Positions 9,832-19,905 of a DNA stretch of 64,000 bases are shown here, one piece after another; position 1 is the stretch's first letter, and every line of letters begins with the position of its first letter. The notes below the pieces were generated by a model. That model was not told the DNA's origin and did not search any database. It was given only the letters and a program-made list of their open reading frames with translations. The position numbers were made by a program, and so were the translations under genes. Location: the NCBI GenBank assembly GCA_964016885.1, contig OZ024743.1, forward strand, positions 168,213,833 to 168,277,832, given 5' to 3'. This DNA comes from Eledone cirrhosa (lineage: Eukaryota; Mollusca; Cephalopoda; Octopoda; Eledonidae).

Positions 9832-11896
9832 ACAGTTGCATTTATCTTGCTTTATGTTCATACGAGTTATCACCAAGTCACAACCAGTGACCTCAATGAC
9901 AACAAGGTCCGCCATGTTCAAGAAAGAACATACATATTCACACATGCATCTTTAGTGTTTAGACTTGTGATGTACTTATATTGACAGAATCTTCCTTAGT
10001 ATATGGGCAGTTCCCATTAGTACTATCTTTTGTATTTCTCCTATACGCGGGTTTCCTGGGATTTGCGATAAGTAATCATTAGACCCCTTAGGTATCATTC
10101 CCAGAGCGCCTACAACAACTGGTATTGTTTTAGTTCTCAATTTCCACATTTTTCCAATTTCTATCTCCAGGTCCTTATACTTGCTCAATTTTTCAAATGT
10201 TTTTATAGATACATTCTTGTCTATTGGAACAGACATATCAATTAACAGGCATACCCTCTTTTGAAAGTCCTTCAATATTATATCAGGTCTATTTGCATCT
10301 ATTTTTCGGTCTGTTTGGATGCTAAAGTTCCACAAGATTGAGATGTGATCTTTTTCAAGTATGGGAGGTGGTTGATGCTCCCACCAATTCTTTTGATGGG
10401 ACAGGTCAAAATGCTTACACATTATCCATTGTATGTATTGTGCAGCTCTGTCATGCCTGTTTAGGTATTCGGTTGGAGCTATAGGACTGCACATTGAAAT
10501 TATATGGTCAATGGTCTCTGGTTGTTTTTTGGATACACGGCATAATGGGCTGCACCCATTTTTTATTATGTTGGCTTGGTAATTTTTTGTTGGCAGACAC
10601 TGATCTTGTGCCGATATAATCAGTCCTTCAGTCTCCGATTTCAGTCCAGAGGATGCCAACCACTGATGGATTAAAGTTTTGTCAACATCAGGATTGTTAG
10701 CTCGCTCTGGGTATTTTCCATACAGAGGCTTTTCTTGCCATTTCTTAGCCAGTTTCTGTAGCAGTTTTTTCTTCGCAGTTACTTTTACCTGCTTTGCTTT
10801 TTCTGTGTTTTCCATTTCAGCAGTAAATGGGACTTCTGAAATTTGTAGTCCATTACTGTATCTTTGTGCATCTTTTGTAATGGAATATGATCTTTTGATG
10901 CTTTCGTGTTTCAAAACGAGTTTGATCATCCAATCATGTGATTCCCTTAGATATGTAGATAATCCAATTGTCGCAGTTTTCAACGCAATGTCTAACTGGA
11001 TTAACCCACGTCCTCCTTCTTTCCTAGGGAGATATATTCTATCTATATCTGCCTTAGGGTGATGCATTCTGTGCATGGTTAAGAATTTTCGAATTTTTGT
11101 ATCGAGCCTACGGATCTCTGTGCTTGACCAGTTGATGACATTGTAACTGTAGGTTACTACTTGTATGGCAAGCGTGTTTATGGCATCGATCCTATTCCTT
11201 GCATTCAATTCCGTTCTTAAGATTGCTCTTACTCTGCGGTAACATTCCTTCCTTATCCTTTCCCTCATTGTCGAGTGCTTGATTCCGTCTCCTTCACAAA
11301 CACCTAGATATTTGTAAGTTTTTTCTTGATCAAGTTCTCTTATCACGTTCCCTCGATCAAGATTAATGTCTGAACTCTTCAGCAGCTTTCCTCTGGTGAA
11401 CGTTGCTTTGGCGCATTTATCTAGTCCAAACTCCATTTTAATGTAATCACTGAACTGCTCCACAGTGGATAATAGCCCTTGCAATTGTTTATCATTTTTT
11501 GCAAATAGTTTCATGTCATCCATGTAGAACAGGTGATTAATGGTTTTGTCATAGACTTTATATCCATGTTTTGTTTCATTGAGCATTTTACTTAATGGTA
11601 TAAGTGCGATGCAGAATAAAAGCGGTGATAAAGAGTCACCCTGAAAAATTCCACAATTAATATTAACTTCTCCAGCTTCCAGTGATTTTGTTTCACTATT
11701 CAAAAGGAGTGTCGTTTTCCATGTCTTCATACTGAATGACAAAAACCTCCTGACAACGGGGGATATTTTGAAAATCTCTAAACATTTTTCAATCCAACTG
11801 TGTGGCAAACTATCGAATGCTTTTTTATAATCTATCCAAGCAATTTATAGATTTTTGAGTCTATTATGACAATCTTCCAGTATCATTTTGTTAACC
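9832..11896 (-). mobile_element. REL LINE family A, copy 1 (5' truncated)
   Basis: The minus-strand non-LTR retrotransposon retains RT from motif A onward, a knuckle region, the restriction-like endonuclease and the 3'UTR. Its 3' end ('ctcgtatgaac...atgcaactgt' on the element strand) abuts (ATT)n at 9817-9831. Its 5' end stops abruptly at 11896, where the next base starts an ATT tract; copy 3 continues through this point, so the junction is a 5' truncation. Architecture is R2/R4/Dong-like: one ORF with the endonuclease at the C-terminus. Confidence 0.88.
9976..11808 (-). CDS. LINE RT-REL polyprotein, 610-codon open frame (truncated N-terminus)
   Basis: The frame opens at the motif A helix (PHSWIEKCLEIFKI). 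It has RT motif B (GIFQGDSLSPLLF), the catalytic YMDD box (YMDDMKLFAKND), the thumb/linker (AKATFTRGKLL, NARNRIDAINTL), a knuckle and the PD-(D/E)XK endonuclease (NRPDIILKDFQKRVCLLID, then VPIDKNVSIKTF and YKYKDLE-like KYKDLEIEIGKMW). The knuckle is damaged: the second Cys is Ser (CRVSKK) where a relative at 20 kb has CRICKK. A stop just upstream (about 11845) cuts off the rest of RT motif A and the fingers. It is the longest undisrupted LINE frame in the window but is unlikely to be active. Confidence 0.85.
   Translation of the reverse strand: MPHSWIEKCLEIFKISPVVRRFLSFSMKTWKTTLLLNSETKSLEAGEVNINCGIFQGDSLSPLLFCIALIPLSKMLNETKHGYKVYDKTINHLFYMDDMKLFAKNDKQLQGLLSTVEQFSDYIKMEFGLDKCAKATFTRGKLLKSSDINLDRGNVIRELDQEKTYKYLGVCEGDGIKHSTMRERIRKECYRRVRAILRTELNARNRIDAINTLAIQVVTYSYNVINWSSTEIRRLDTKIRKFLTMHRMHHPKADIDRIYLPRKEGGRGLIQLDIALKTATIGLSTYLRESHDWMIKLVLKHESIKRSYSITKDAQRYSNGLQISEVPFTAEMENTEKAKQVKVTAKKKLLQKLAKKWQEKPLYGKYPERANNPDVDKTLIHQWLASSGLKSETEGLIISAQDQCLPTKNYQANIIKNGCSPLCRVSKKQPETIDHIISMCSPIAPTEYLNRHDRAAQYIQWIMCKHFDLSHQKNWWEHQPPPILEKDHISILWNFSIQTDRKIDANRPDIILKDFQKRVCLLIDMSVPIDKNVSIKTFEKLSKYKDLEIEIGKMWKLRTKTIPVVVGALGMIPKGSNDYLSQIPGNPRIGEIQKIVLMGTAHILRKILSI

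Positions 11897-11946
<50 letters not shown>
11897..11946. repeat. (TTA)n microsatellite
   Basis: About 17 units of TTA/ATT lie between the 5' end of copy 1 and the 3' end of copy 2. Confidence 0.95.
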
Positions 11947-11948
<2 letters not shown>

Positions 11949-12207
11949 AGTTGCATTTATCTTGCTTTATGTTCATACGAGTTATCACCAAGTCACAACC
12001 AGTGACCTCAAGAGACAACAAGGTCGGCCATGTTCAAGAAAGAACATACATATTCACACATGCATCTTTAGTGTTTAGACTTGTGATGTACTTATATTGA
12101 CAGAATCTTCCTTAGTATATGAGCAGTTCCCATTAGTACTATCTTTTGTATTTCTCCTATACGCGGGTTTCTTGGGATTTGCGATATGTAATCATTAGAC
12201 CCCTTAG

Positions 12208-12208
<1 letters not shown>
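11947..12208 (-). mobile_element. REL LINE family A, copy 2 (260-bp 3' fragment)
   Basis: This holds only the 3'UTR and the last ~45 codons (IPKGSNDYISQIPRNPRIGE, IVLMGTAHILRKIL). It is nearly identical to the corresponding part of copy 1. It is bounded on both sides by (TTA)n, as expected for a strongly 5'-truncated insertion into the repeat. Confidence 0.88.

Positions 12209-12277
<69 letters not shown>
12209..12277. repeat. (TTA)n microsatellite
   Basis: About 23 TTA units separate LINE copies 2 and 3. Confidence 0.95.
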
Positions 12278-12278
<1 letters not shown>

Positions 12279-14970
12279 ATTTGCATTTATCTTGCTTTAT
12301 GTTCATACGAGTTATCACCAAGTCACAACCAGTGACCTCAAGAGACAACAAGGTCCACCAAGAAAGAACATACATATTCACACATGCATCCTTAGTGTTT
12401 AGACTTGTGATGTACTTATATTGACAGGATCTTCTTTAGTATATGGGCAGTTCCCCTTAGTACTATCTTTTGTATTTCTCCTATACGCGGGTTTCCTGGG
12501 ATTTGCGATAAGTAGTCGTTAGACCCCTTAGGTATCATTCCCAGAGCGCCTACAACCACTGGTATTGTTTTAGTTCTCAATTTCCACATTTTTCCAATTT
12601 CTATCTCCAGGTCCTTATACTTGCTCAATTTTTCAAATGTTTTTATAGATACATTCTTGTCTATTGGAACAGACATATCAATTAGCAGGCATACCCTCCT
12701 TTGAAAGTCCTTCAATATTATATCAGGTCTATTTGCATCTATTTTTCGGTCTGTTTGGATGCTAAAGCTCCACAAGATTGAGATGTGATCTTTTTCAAGT
12801 ATGGGAGGTGGTTGATGCCCCCACCAATTCTTTTGATGGGGCAGGTCAAAATGCTTACACCATATCCAATGTATGTATTGTGCAGCTCTGTCATTCCCGT
12901 TTAGGTATTCGGTTGGAGCTATAGGACTGCACATTGAAATTATATGATCAATGGTCTCTGGTTGTTTTTTTACATACACGGCATAATGGGTTGTATCCAT
13001 TTTTTATTATGTTGGCTTGGTAATTTTTTGTTGGCAGACACTGATCTTGTGCTGATATAATCAGTCCTTCAGTCTCCGATTTCAGTCCAGAGGATGCCAA
13101 CCACTGATGGGTTAAAGTTTTGTCAGCATCAGGATTGTCTGCTCGCTCTGGGTATTTTTCATACAGAGGCTTTTCTTGCCATTTCTTAGCCGTTCTGTAG
13201 CAGTTCTTTCTTTGCAGTTACTTTTACCTGCTTTGCTTTTTCTGTGTTTTCCATTTCAGCAGTAAATGGGACTTCTGAAATTTGTAGTCCATTACTGTAT
13301 CTTTGTGCATCTTTTGTAATGGAATATGATCTTTTGGTGCTTTCGTGTTTCAAAACGAGTTTGATCATCCAATCATGTGATTCCCTTAGATATGTGGATA
13401 ATTCAATTGTTGCAGTTTTCAACGCAATGTCTAACTGGATTAACCCACGTCCTCCCTCTTTCCTAGGGAGATATATTCTATCTATGTCTGCCTTAGGGTG
13501 ATGCATTCTGTGCATGGTTAAGAATTTTCGGATTTTTGTATCGAGCCTACGGATCTCTGTGCTTGACCTGTTGATGACATTGTAACTGTAGGTTACTACT
13601 GGTTTTGTAAGCGTGTTTATGGCATCGATCCTATTCCTTGCATTCAATTCCGTTCTTAAGATTGCTCTTACTCTGCCGTAACATTCCTTCCTTATCCTTT
13701 CCCTCATTGTCGAGTGCTTGATTCCGTCTCCTTCACAAACACCTAGATATTTGTAAGTTTTTTCTTGATCAAGCTCTCTTATCACGTTCCCCCGATCAAG
13801 ATTAATGTCTGAACTCTACAGCAGCTTTCCTCTGCTGAACGTTGCTTTGGCGCATTTATCCAGTCCAAACTCCATTTTAATGTCATCACTGAACTGCTTC
13901 ACAGTGGATAATAGCCCTTGCAATTGTTCATCATTTTTTGCAAATAGTTTCAGGTCATCCATGTAGAACAGGTGATTAATGGTTTTGTCATAGACTCTAT
14001 ATCCATGTTTTGTTTCATTGAGCATTTTACTTAATGGTATAAGTGCGATGCAGAATAAAAGCGGTGATAAAGAGTCATCCTGAAAAATTCCACAATTAAT
14101 ATTAACTTCTCCAGCTTCCAGTGATTTTGTTTCACTATTCAAAAGGAGTGTCGTTCTCCATGTCTTCATACTGAATGACAAAAACCTCCTGACAACGGGG
14201 GATATTTTGAAAATCTCTAAACATTTTTCAATCCAACTGTGTGGCAAACTATCGAATGCTTTTTTATAATCTATCCAAGCAATCGATAGATTTTTGTGTC
14301 TATTATGACAATCTTCCAGTATCATTTTGTTAACCAGAAGCTGATCCTTACAGCCATATGAGCCTCGTTTACACCCTTTCTGCTCAATGGGAAATAGGTC
14401 ATTTGTTATCAGGTGGTCATATGTGTATTCAGTTAGGACTGATGTTAAAATTTTATACATTGTGGTCAAGCAGGTTATCGGTCTGTAATTTTTGGGATTG
14501 TTTGTCTCATCATTCTTCGGTAGCAGGAATGTAATGCCGTTAACTAGCCATGATGGTATCTTTTCTGGCTCCTTAACTATTTCATTGTAAAGTTGGGCTA
14601 ACAGCTCATGAGACTCTGTGAAGGCATTTATCCAAAAGTTTTGTATTTTGTCTTTTCCTGGGGATGTCCATTTGCTGGTTTTTCTTAGAGCCAAGCGCAA
14701 CTGTTCAACTGTTATATTTTCCCATGCTTGTTCTTCAAGGTGAGCTGTATCTTTCATTTGTCTGTCTATCCATGGGGCATGTATGTTATGAACTTTTTCT
14801 TCGGCCCAGATCTTTTCCCAGAATTCTTGCACTTCCTCCTTGGGTGGTATTGATTTAGTAGTTATTGATGACTTACCAATTTTTCTGTAGAAGTTTCTTT
14901 GGTTGTTTTTGAACATATTATTGTCCTTATAGAATCTAGATCGTTTTTCAAAGCGCCTTATACGATATAT
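12278..14970 (-). mobile_element. REL LINE family A, copy 3
   Basis: Longest family A copy: about 2.7 kb, minus strand, with 3'UTR, endonuclease, knuckle and RT including the fingers. It is bounded by (TTA)n at 12209-12277 and 14977-15077. The 5' end at about 14965 reaches a segment upstream of RT; the N-terminal region seen in copy 5 is missing. Nucleotide identity to copy 1 appears very high by eye, so the copies are recent relatives. Confidence 0.88.
12416..14916 (-). pseudogene. LINE RT-REL polyprotein in three frames
   Basis: Three minus-strand frames tile one polyprotein. 13816-14916 holds the RT fingers and palm: SKWTSPGKDKIQNFW, NPKNYRPITCLTTMYKIL, WIDYKKAFDSLPHSW, GIFQDDSLSPLLF and YMDDLKLFAKND. 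13186-13785 holds the linker (RMHHPKADIDRIYLPRKEGG). 12416-13000 holds the endonuclease (NRPDIILKDFQRRVCLLID). Damage: a stop after RGKLL, a frameshift near 13185 (PLQNG against KLLQKLAKKW in copy 1), and loss of knuckle Cys (CAVYVKK). The catalytic Asp pair and the RPD..D endonuclease motif are retained. Confidence 0.85.
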
Positions 14971-14976
14971 ATATTA

Positions 14977-15019
14977 TATTATTATTATTATTATTATATA
15001 TATATTATTATTATTATTA

Positions 15020-15077
<58 letters not shown>
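14977..15077. repeat. (ATT)n microsatellite
   Basis: About 100 bp of ATT with two TATA interruptions. It separates LINE copies 3 and 4. Confidence 0.95.
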
Positions 15078-15078
<1 letters not shown>

Positions 15079-15460
15079 TTCTTTCATTATTGTTTCTGAG
15101 ATATATGCCGAGTGTCTTCTTGACACCCAGGGCAAATAAATTCACAGTGTGCATTGGTAAGCCAGTTAATACAGCACATTGATTATAATAAAAAAAAAAC
15201 TGTATACATATATACACATGTGCATATGCATATGTAAATACAAGGAGGGATATCAATCTTACAGGGATAGTGCTCTTCTCAATACGTGTGCAGTACCAGT
15301 CAAAACAATTGTTTGCACCACGTGCAGAGAGTGTAAACCAGGAATCATTCGCAAATATTGTTCTGTTCCTTTCTTGATCATTCCCAGTCCTCCCACAATG
15401 ACTGGTATTGTAACGGCCTTGAGGTGCCACATTTTTTCAATTTCAATAAGCAGATATTTT
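15078..15460 (-). mobile_element. REL LINE, distinct subfamily, 3' fragment (copy 4)
   Basis: The minus-strand frame encodes IEIEKMWHLKAVTIPVIVGG, GMIKKGTEQYLRMIPGL and LTGTAHVLRRALSL, homologous to but clearly diverged from the family A C-terminus. It is about 380 bp and severely 5' truncated, with the (ATT)n tract on each side. Its poly-Ile 'N-terminus' is translated microsatellite. Confidence 0.82.
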
Positions 15461-15478
15461 ATTATTATTATTATTATT
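15461..15478. repeat. (ATT)6 microsatellite
   Basis: Six ATT units separate LINE copies 4 and 5. Confidence 0.9.
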
Positions 15479-15552
15479 CTTTGAGTCTCAGTCATTGATT
15501 TTAGTTAACTGGAAAGTTTGTTGAAATGAATATCAAGCCACTACCTGCAGCC

Positions 15553-18444
15553 TCAGATATTTAGGACGTATCGGAGGGTTCTTGCTGTTCCCAGCAAGCA
15601 TGCCTTTTGAAGCGTTCCAAAAAGCGTGAAGGGGCCAATTTTCTTTAACCATCCCTGGAAACTTTTTGAGATAGTCCCTAGTGCGCCTATGACAATCGGG
15701 ATCACTTTGACTTCATGGCAGTTCCAAATCTTTTTTACCTCCCAATTTAAGTCCTGGTATCGGTTAATTTTCTCCCTCTCCTTCTCTTGCACTCTCGTGT
15801 CGAATGGGCAGGCCACAACCACAATCAGGCACGATCTTTTTTCTTTGTCCACAACCACCAGGTCAGGTCTATTATGTTCCAGTTTCTTGTCCGTCTGTAT
15901 CCTAAAATCCCACAGCACCTTCACCTGATCGTTTTCTATCACCGCCTCTAGCTTATGCTCATACCACTTCTCAGAATGTGGTAAATTGTTTACTTTGCAT
16001 AGGTGCCAGTGGATCACCCTGCCCATCACATCATGTATCCAGCCCTTATAGTGAGTCTGGGCTAGGTGTTTACACTCGGATACAATGTGAGCCACAGTCT
16101 CCTATCTCTCTCCACAGATCCTGCACAGTGGGCTAGCCTCCTCCTTGTAAATATGATGTTTCAACCACTTCGTTTTGAGGGCCTGCTTCTGCGCAGCCAT
16201 TAACATTCCTTCTGTAGCCTTTTTAAGGTCTCCTCTTTTTAACCAGTTCCATGTCTGTGGATCTCTAAATTCAGTTTTCTCAAAGAAGGTACTATGAAGG
16301 GATTTTTCCTGAAGGCTGCTCTTTCTCCTTGATGTTATTTCCTCCTTGGACATCCCCTGGCCTATTGTCCCCTCCTTCAGTACAGTTCTGAGCATTGGCT
16401 CCTTACTATCAGTCACGTATTTGTGTAGGTTGTTTTTCTCCATCTGAACACAGTCCTCTATGCTGATAAGACCTCTTCCACCTTCAGATCTCCTTAAGTA
16501 GAGTCTATCGACATCACTCCTCTTGTGGAACATGTTACAACATGTTCCACAAGAGGAGTGATGTCGATAGCTTCCTAGTCTTCCTATCCATTTCTTTTTG
16601 TTCAGCAACATTCCATCTCAGAATTCCCGCACTGTACCTATTAATAGACACAGCTCGGGAAATTACTGCACTTATGGCATTCCTACTGTTCAGATGTGAC
16701 TTTAATACGCTCCTTACTCTCCGAATGTATTTAGTTCTTATCAATTCCTTCTTTTTTCGTTCTTGATGTCATCAGCCTCCAGAACGCCCAAATACTTGTA
16801 TCCTTCTTCAGAGTTAATTTCCTTTATCATCTCACCTGTTGGTACCTGGATTCCGTTACTTCTGCTCAACTTACCCCTCATCATCACAATGACTCCACAC
16901 TTACTAATACCAAATTGCATACATATATCATTGCTGAAAATACGGACAGTGTCAACAAGCACATCCAACTCCTTATCACTCTTCCCGAAGAGCTTAAGAT
17001 CGTCCATGAAGAGGAGGTGATTGATGGTAAGCCCTCCCTTTCCCAACCTGTATCCTGCTCTCACTTTTCGCAGTACACTGGTCAGGGGCATCAGGGCAAG
17101 GACAAACAACAGAGGGGGCAGACTATGATCCTGGAAGATACCTCCCTTGATCTTCACGCTTCCCTAGGATTCTCCAGTTGATGTTAACTCTATTTCCCAG
17201 GACTTCATACTTTTGCCCAACAACTGTCTGATGTTATCTGCCACCTTAAAGATCTCCAGGCTTTTGGTGATCCAAGAATGAGGCACCATGTCAAATGCCT
17301 TTTTGTAGTCTATCCCTCCCATGGCAAGACCAGTGTGTCTCCTCTTGCAATTCCTCATTACCATCTTATCAATAAGTAACTGGTTCTTTGTACCACTTGA
17401 CTTCTTTCGGCATCCTTTCTGTTCATCCGGTAACAAGTTGTTTGCATGGAGGTGATGGTAGATTTCCTCAGACATAATGCTTGTCAACAGTTTCCACATT
17501 ACGGACAGACATGTGATAGGTCTATAGTTGGTAACATCATTACCCTTGATTCGGTCTTTCATTATCAGAACTGTTGTACCTTTTGTCAACCACTCTGGTA
17601 CCTCACCTGACACCAAGCAGTCATTGAACATGGTTGTCAGTTTCGGGTGGAGGGATGTTATATTTTTAATGCAATACCCCTGCACACCATCTGGGCCTGG
17701 TGATTTCCAGTTGGTTAGTTTTTTGGCCTGCCCCTTAAGAGTTTCAACTGTGATACTCAAATCAGTTTGTTGGTGTGCCTGTTCACTAATCTCCTTCTGT
17801 ACTGTCTCAATCCACACTGCCTGGTCATTGTGTTTAACATCCTGCTCCCATATTCCTCTCCAGAATGTTTTAGTTTGTTCCGCCTCAGGGATCAAGTCGT
17901 TGCCTCTTTCTTTCCCCTCAAGCTGTCCAAACAGCATCTTCTGGTTGTTGTCAAACATGCGGTTCTGTCTATACTGACTGACTCTATTCTCGTATCGCCT
18001 GATTTTTGCACTCTTTGCTACAATGCGTTGCTTCAGTTCTTCTATGATAATATTTAGCTTTTTCCTCCTAGTTTTGTACTTTATTTCCAGTCTATTTTTA
18101 GTGTCTATGTTTTTTAGTGCCCCATTCAGTAGGGACTCAAGCTTTCCAATGTCATTTCTCATTTCCCTGATTTGACCACTCAGTCGTTTCTTCCACCAAG
18201 GCTCTGCTCTTTCTTGTCTGTTGTTTCCTCTCGCTTTTATACCAAGTAGTTTCCTCACCGTATTTGCTGTTGCTTTGAGGATATTGTTGCACTGGTGAAG
18301 GCTCCTCGCTTCAAGGTATGGGATGACTTTGTTTACCTTAGCTGTTGTTTCTTTTATCTTTTTCCTGTCTACAAATCTTAGGTTCATAGGTCTCCCACTA
18401 TCATTGTTCAATTCATCTACCACTAAGTTTAGGATATAAACCAA
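15553..18444 (-). pseudogene. LINE RT-REL polyprotein with nonsense codons and fold-back insertion
   Basis: 17164-18444 carries a basic N-terminal region (PWWKKRLSGQIREMRND) and the RT fingers and motif A (NWKSPGPDGVQGYCIKN, NYRPITCLSVMWKLLTS, GIDYKKAFDMVPHSW). It stops at a TAG (about 17164) and continues in the same frame at 16741-17157 with GIFQDHSLPPLLF and FMDDLKLFGKSD. The linker (16535-16744) is interrupted by an inverted duplication (16504-16571). The knuckle frame 16102-16611 (PLCRICGER) ends in a TAG that replaces the Gln codon before ETVAHIVSEC; the endonuclease follows in the same frame (NRPDLVVVDKEKRSCLIVVV). Two separate nonsense codons, one frameshift region and one fold-back make it inactive. 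Confidence 0.87.
16504..16571. repeat. 33-bp inverted duplication inside LINE coding sequence
   Basis: 'tctatcgacatcactcctc' and onward to 'catgtt' is followed after 2 nt by its exact inverse. On the element strand, the original reads MFHKRSDVDRLYL and the inverted copy precedes it, displacing the expected few residues after RKL. The duplication arose after the LINE coding sequence existed, by template switching or an artefact. Confidence 0.88.
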
Positions 18445-18447
18445 ATC

Positions 18448-18448
<1 letters not shown>

Positions 18449-18504
<56 letters not shown>
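18449..18504. repeat. (ATT)n microsatellite
   Basis: About 18 ATT units mark the 5' boundary of LINE copy 5 and the last tract of the chain. Confidence 0.95.
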
Positions 18505-18507
<3 letters not shown>

Positions 18508-19002
18508 TATCGGTCTGATCAGACGTACTTTTTCTCGCTCTCGTAAATCTCTTTATTTACCTGTCAAAACTTACTTATTGTTAAATTTTCTTTATGTGTA
18601 AGGGGTATAAACCCTTGGAATTTGCCCTGTAAAGGGGAAAGTATAATATTTGAGCCTTTTGGCCCAACTATTTGAACTTTTTACATTTTTTAAATTTATC
18701 GAAAAAAAAAAAAACATGGCTGGACCACGCCCCCCAGTGATATGTCTGCTGTCGTTTGACAACGACGTAAAAGTTTAGAGGAGGGTTACGGCGAACACAG
18801 AAATTGATACAACAAACATCACCAAAAACAACGTGAATAAAGACAGCAATGACAACAACACTGAGAACACTAATTTTGAAAACAATGACCACACTAACCA
18901 CAGCAGTAACAGCGACAACCAAAATACAGACAACAGAAACAATGACAACAAATGCAACAACAATATTAACACCACTAACATGAAAACAAATAGCGACAAT
19001 AT
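18505..19002. other. No gene seen; ACA/AAC-rich segment
   Basis: 18505-18780 is unrecognised spacer with an A13 run. 18790-19000 is rich in ACA/AAC/AAT codon-like triplets reading as Asn/Thr-rich low complexity. This resembles the low-complexity ORF1 portion of the Tx1-like LINE at 50.9-52.2 kb in composition, but I see no alignable motif. Confidence 0.45.
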
Positions 19003-19905
19003 AATCTTAGACGCACGCCGGGACTGTGTGGGAGTATCCGATAGGAGAGGGGGTGCAAAAGCCTCAAGTACCTGATCAGCCATTTCCAACTGTCTGACAG
19101 GTACCGACTAGATTTCCCTAATGCGCGGGTGTGGACCTGGACCAACCACATAGTGTCATCTAGATCGTATATAGACAGGATATTTATTAGGAAAATAGAC
19201 AGAAATAGCGTAAGCTGCCACATTTTAAAACGGTCGCCTATTCAAATCACAAGTTTGTGATCTGTATGGTCGACCTAGATAAGAGGCGTAGGTTAAGACC
19301 TGGTTACTGGAAGCTGAACATGTCGTTTCCGGCACACAAAGCTTACAGGGACCGGGTCAATAATTTAGTTAAGAAAAAGTTGACAGAGGCTGTCGTCAAC
19401 AATAGATGGTGTGTGTATGTGTGTGTCGGGGGGGGGGGGGGGGGGCAAAAGAGATATTAGAGTAACGTCGATAGGATTTAGCAAAGAAGTAGCATTAGAG
19501 AAAGATAGAAAGGAGGGGGATCTGGTAGATAAGTTAGACGAGGCTATTTGTAGTGGCATTGCAGCTGATGTGCTAGCGGCGAGAATAGCATTAGATTATT
19601 TCTTCAAATCGAAACACGAAGGTTGCATTGTCAGAGCTAAGGCGCGTGCTCTGAGAAACGAGGTAACCAAAGCTGTTCGATGGGCCCGCGTGGCAGAGGC
19701 GCATCGTGGTAATAAAACCACAATTCGGTCTTTGACACACCGAGACGGACACGAGCTGAGCGATTCCAAGCGGATGTGTGAGGCCTTTCACCAACATTTT
19801 TCTCGGTTGTTCGGGGGAAGTGTCGGATCGGAGACGGTGGCGGACTTCAGTCCCTACCTCGATGGCTTGCCGCAACTCTCGACGGCCGACGCTGAGCTCT
19901 CCCAC
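19003..19905 (+). pseudogene. Tx1-like LINE ORF2 fragment (APE end to pre-RT linker)
   Basis: The region matches the 53.6-54.3 kb copy: 'tccgataggagagggggtgcaa', the TWTNHIV...RSYIDRIFIRKIDRN end of the APE domain, RPGYWKLNMSFPAH, then the linker (VTSIGFSKEVALEKDRKEGD, RARALRNE, WARVAEAHRGNKTTIRSL). It keeps a linker segment (FHQHFSRLFGGSVGSETVAD) that the 54-kb copy has lost. The coding sequence is broken where NNRWW should continue: a TG tract and a 17-18 G run (19410-19446) expanded there. It ends at a junction with an inverse REL LINE fragment. Confidence 0.8.

Larger units (their letters stand above)
15479..18448 (-). mobile_element. REL LINE, third subfamily, near full length (copy 5)
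   Basis: About 2.97 kb, minus strand, bounded by (ATT)n at 15461-15478 and 18449-18504. It has the most complete N-terminal region among the ATT-bounded copies and diverges strongly in protein sequence from family A. It shows that at least three subfamilies share the same microsatellite target. Confidence 0.88.
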
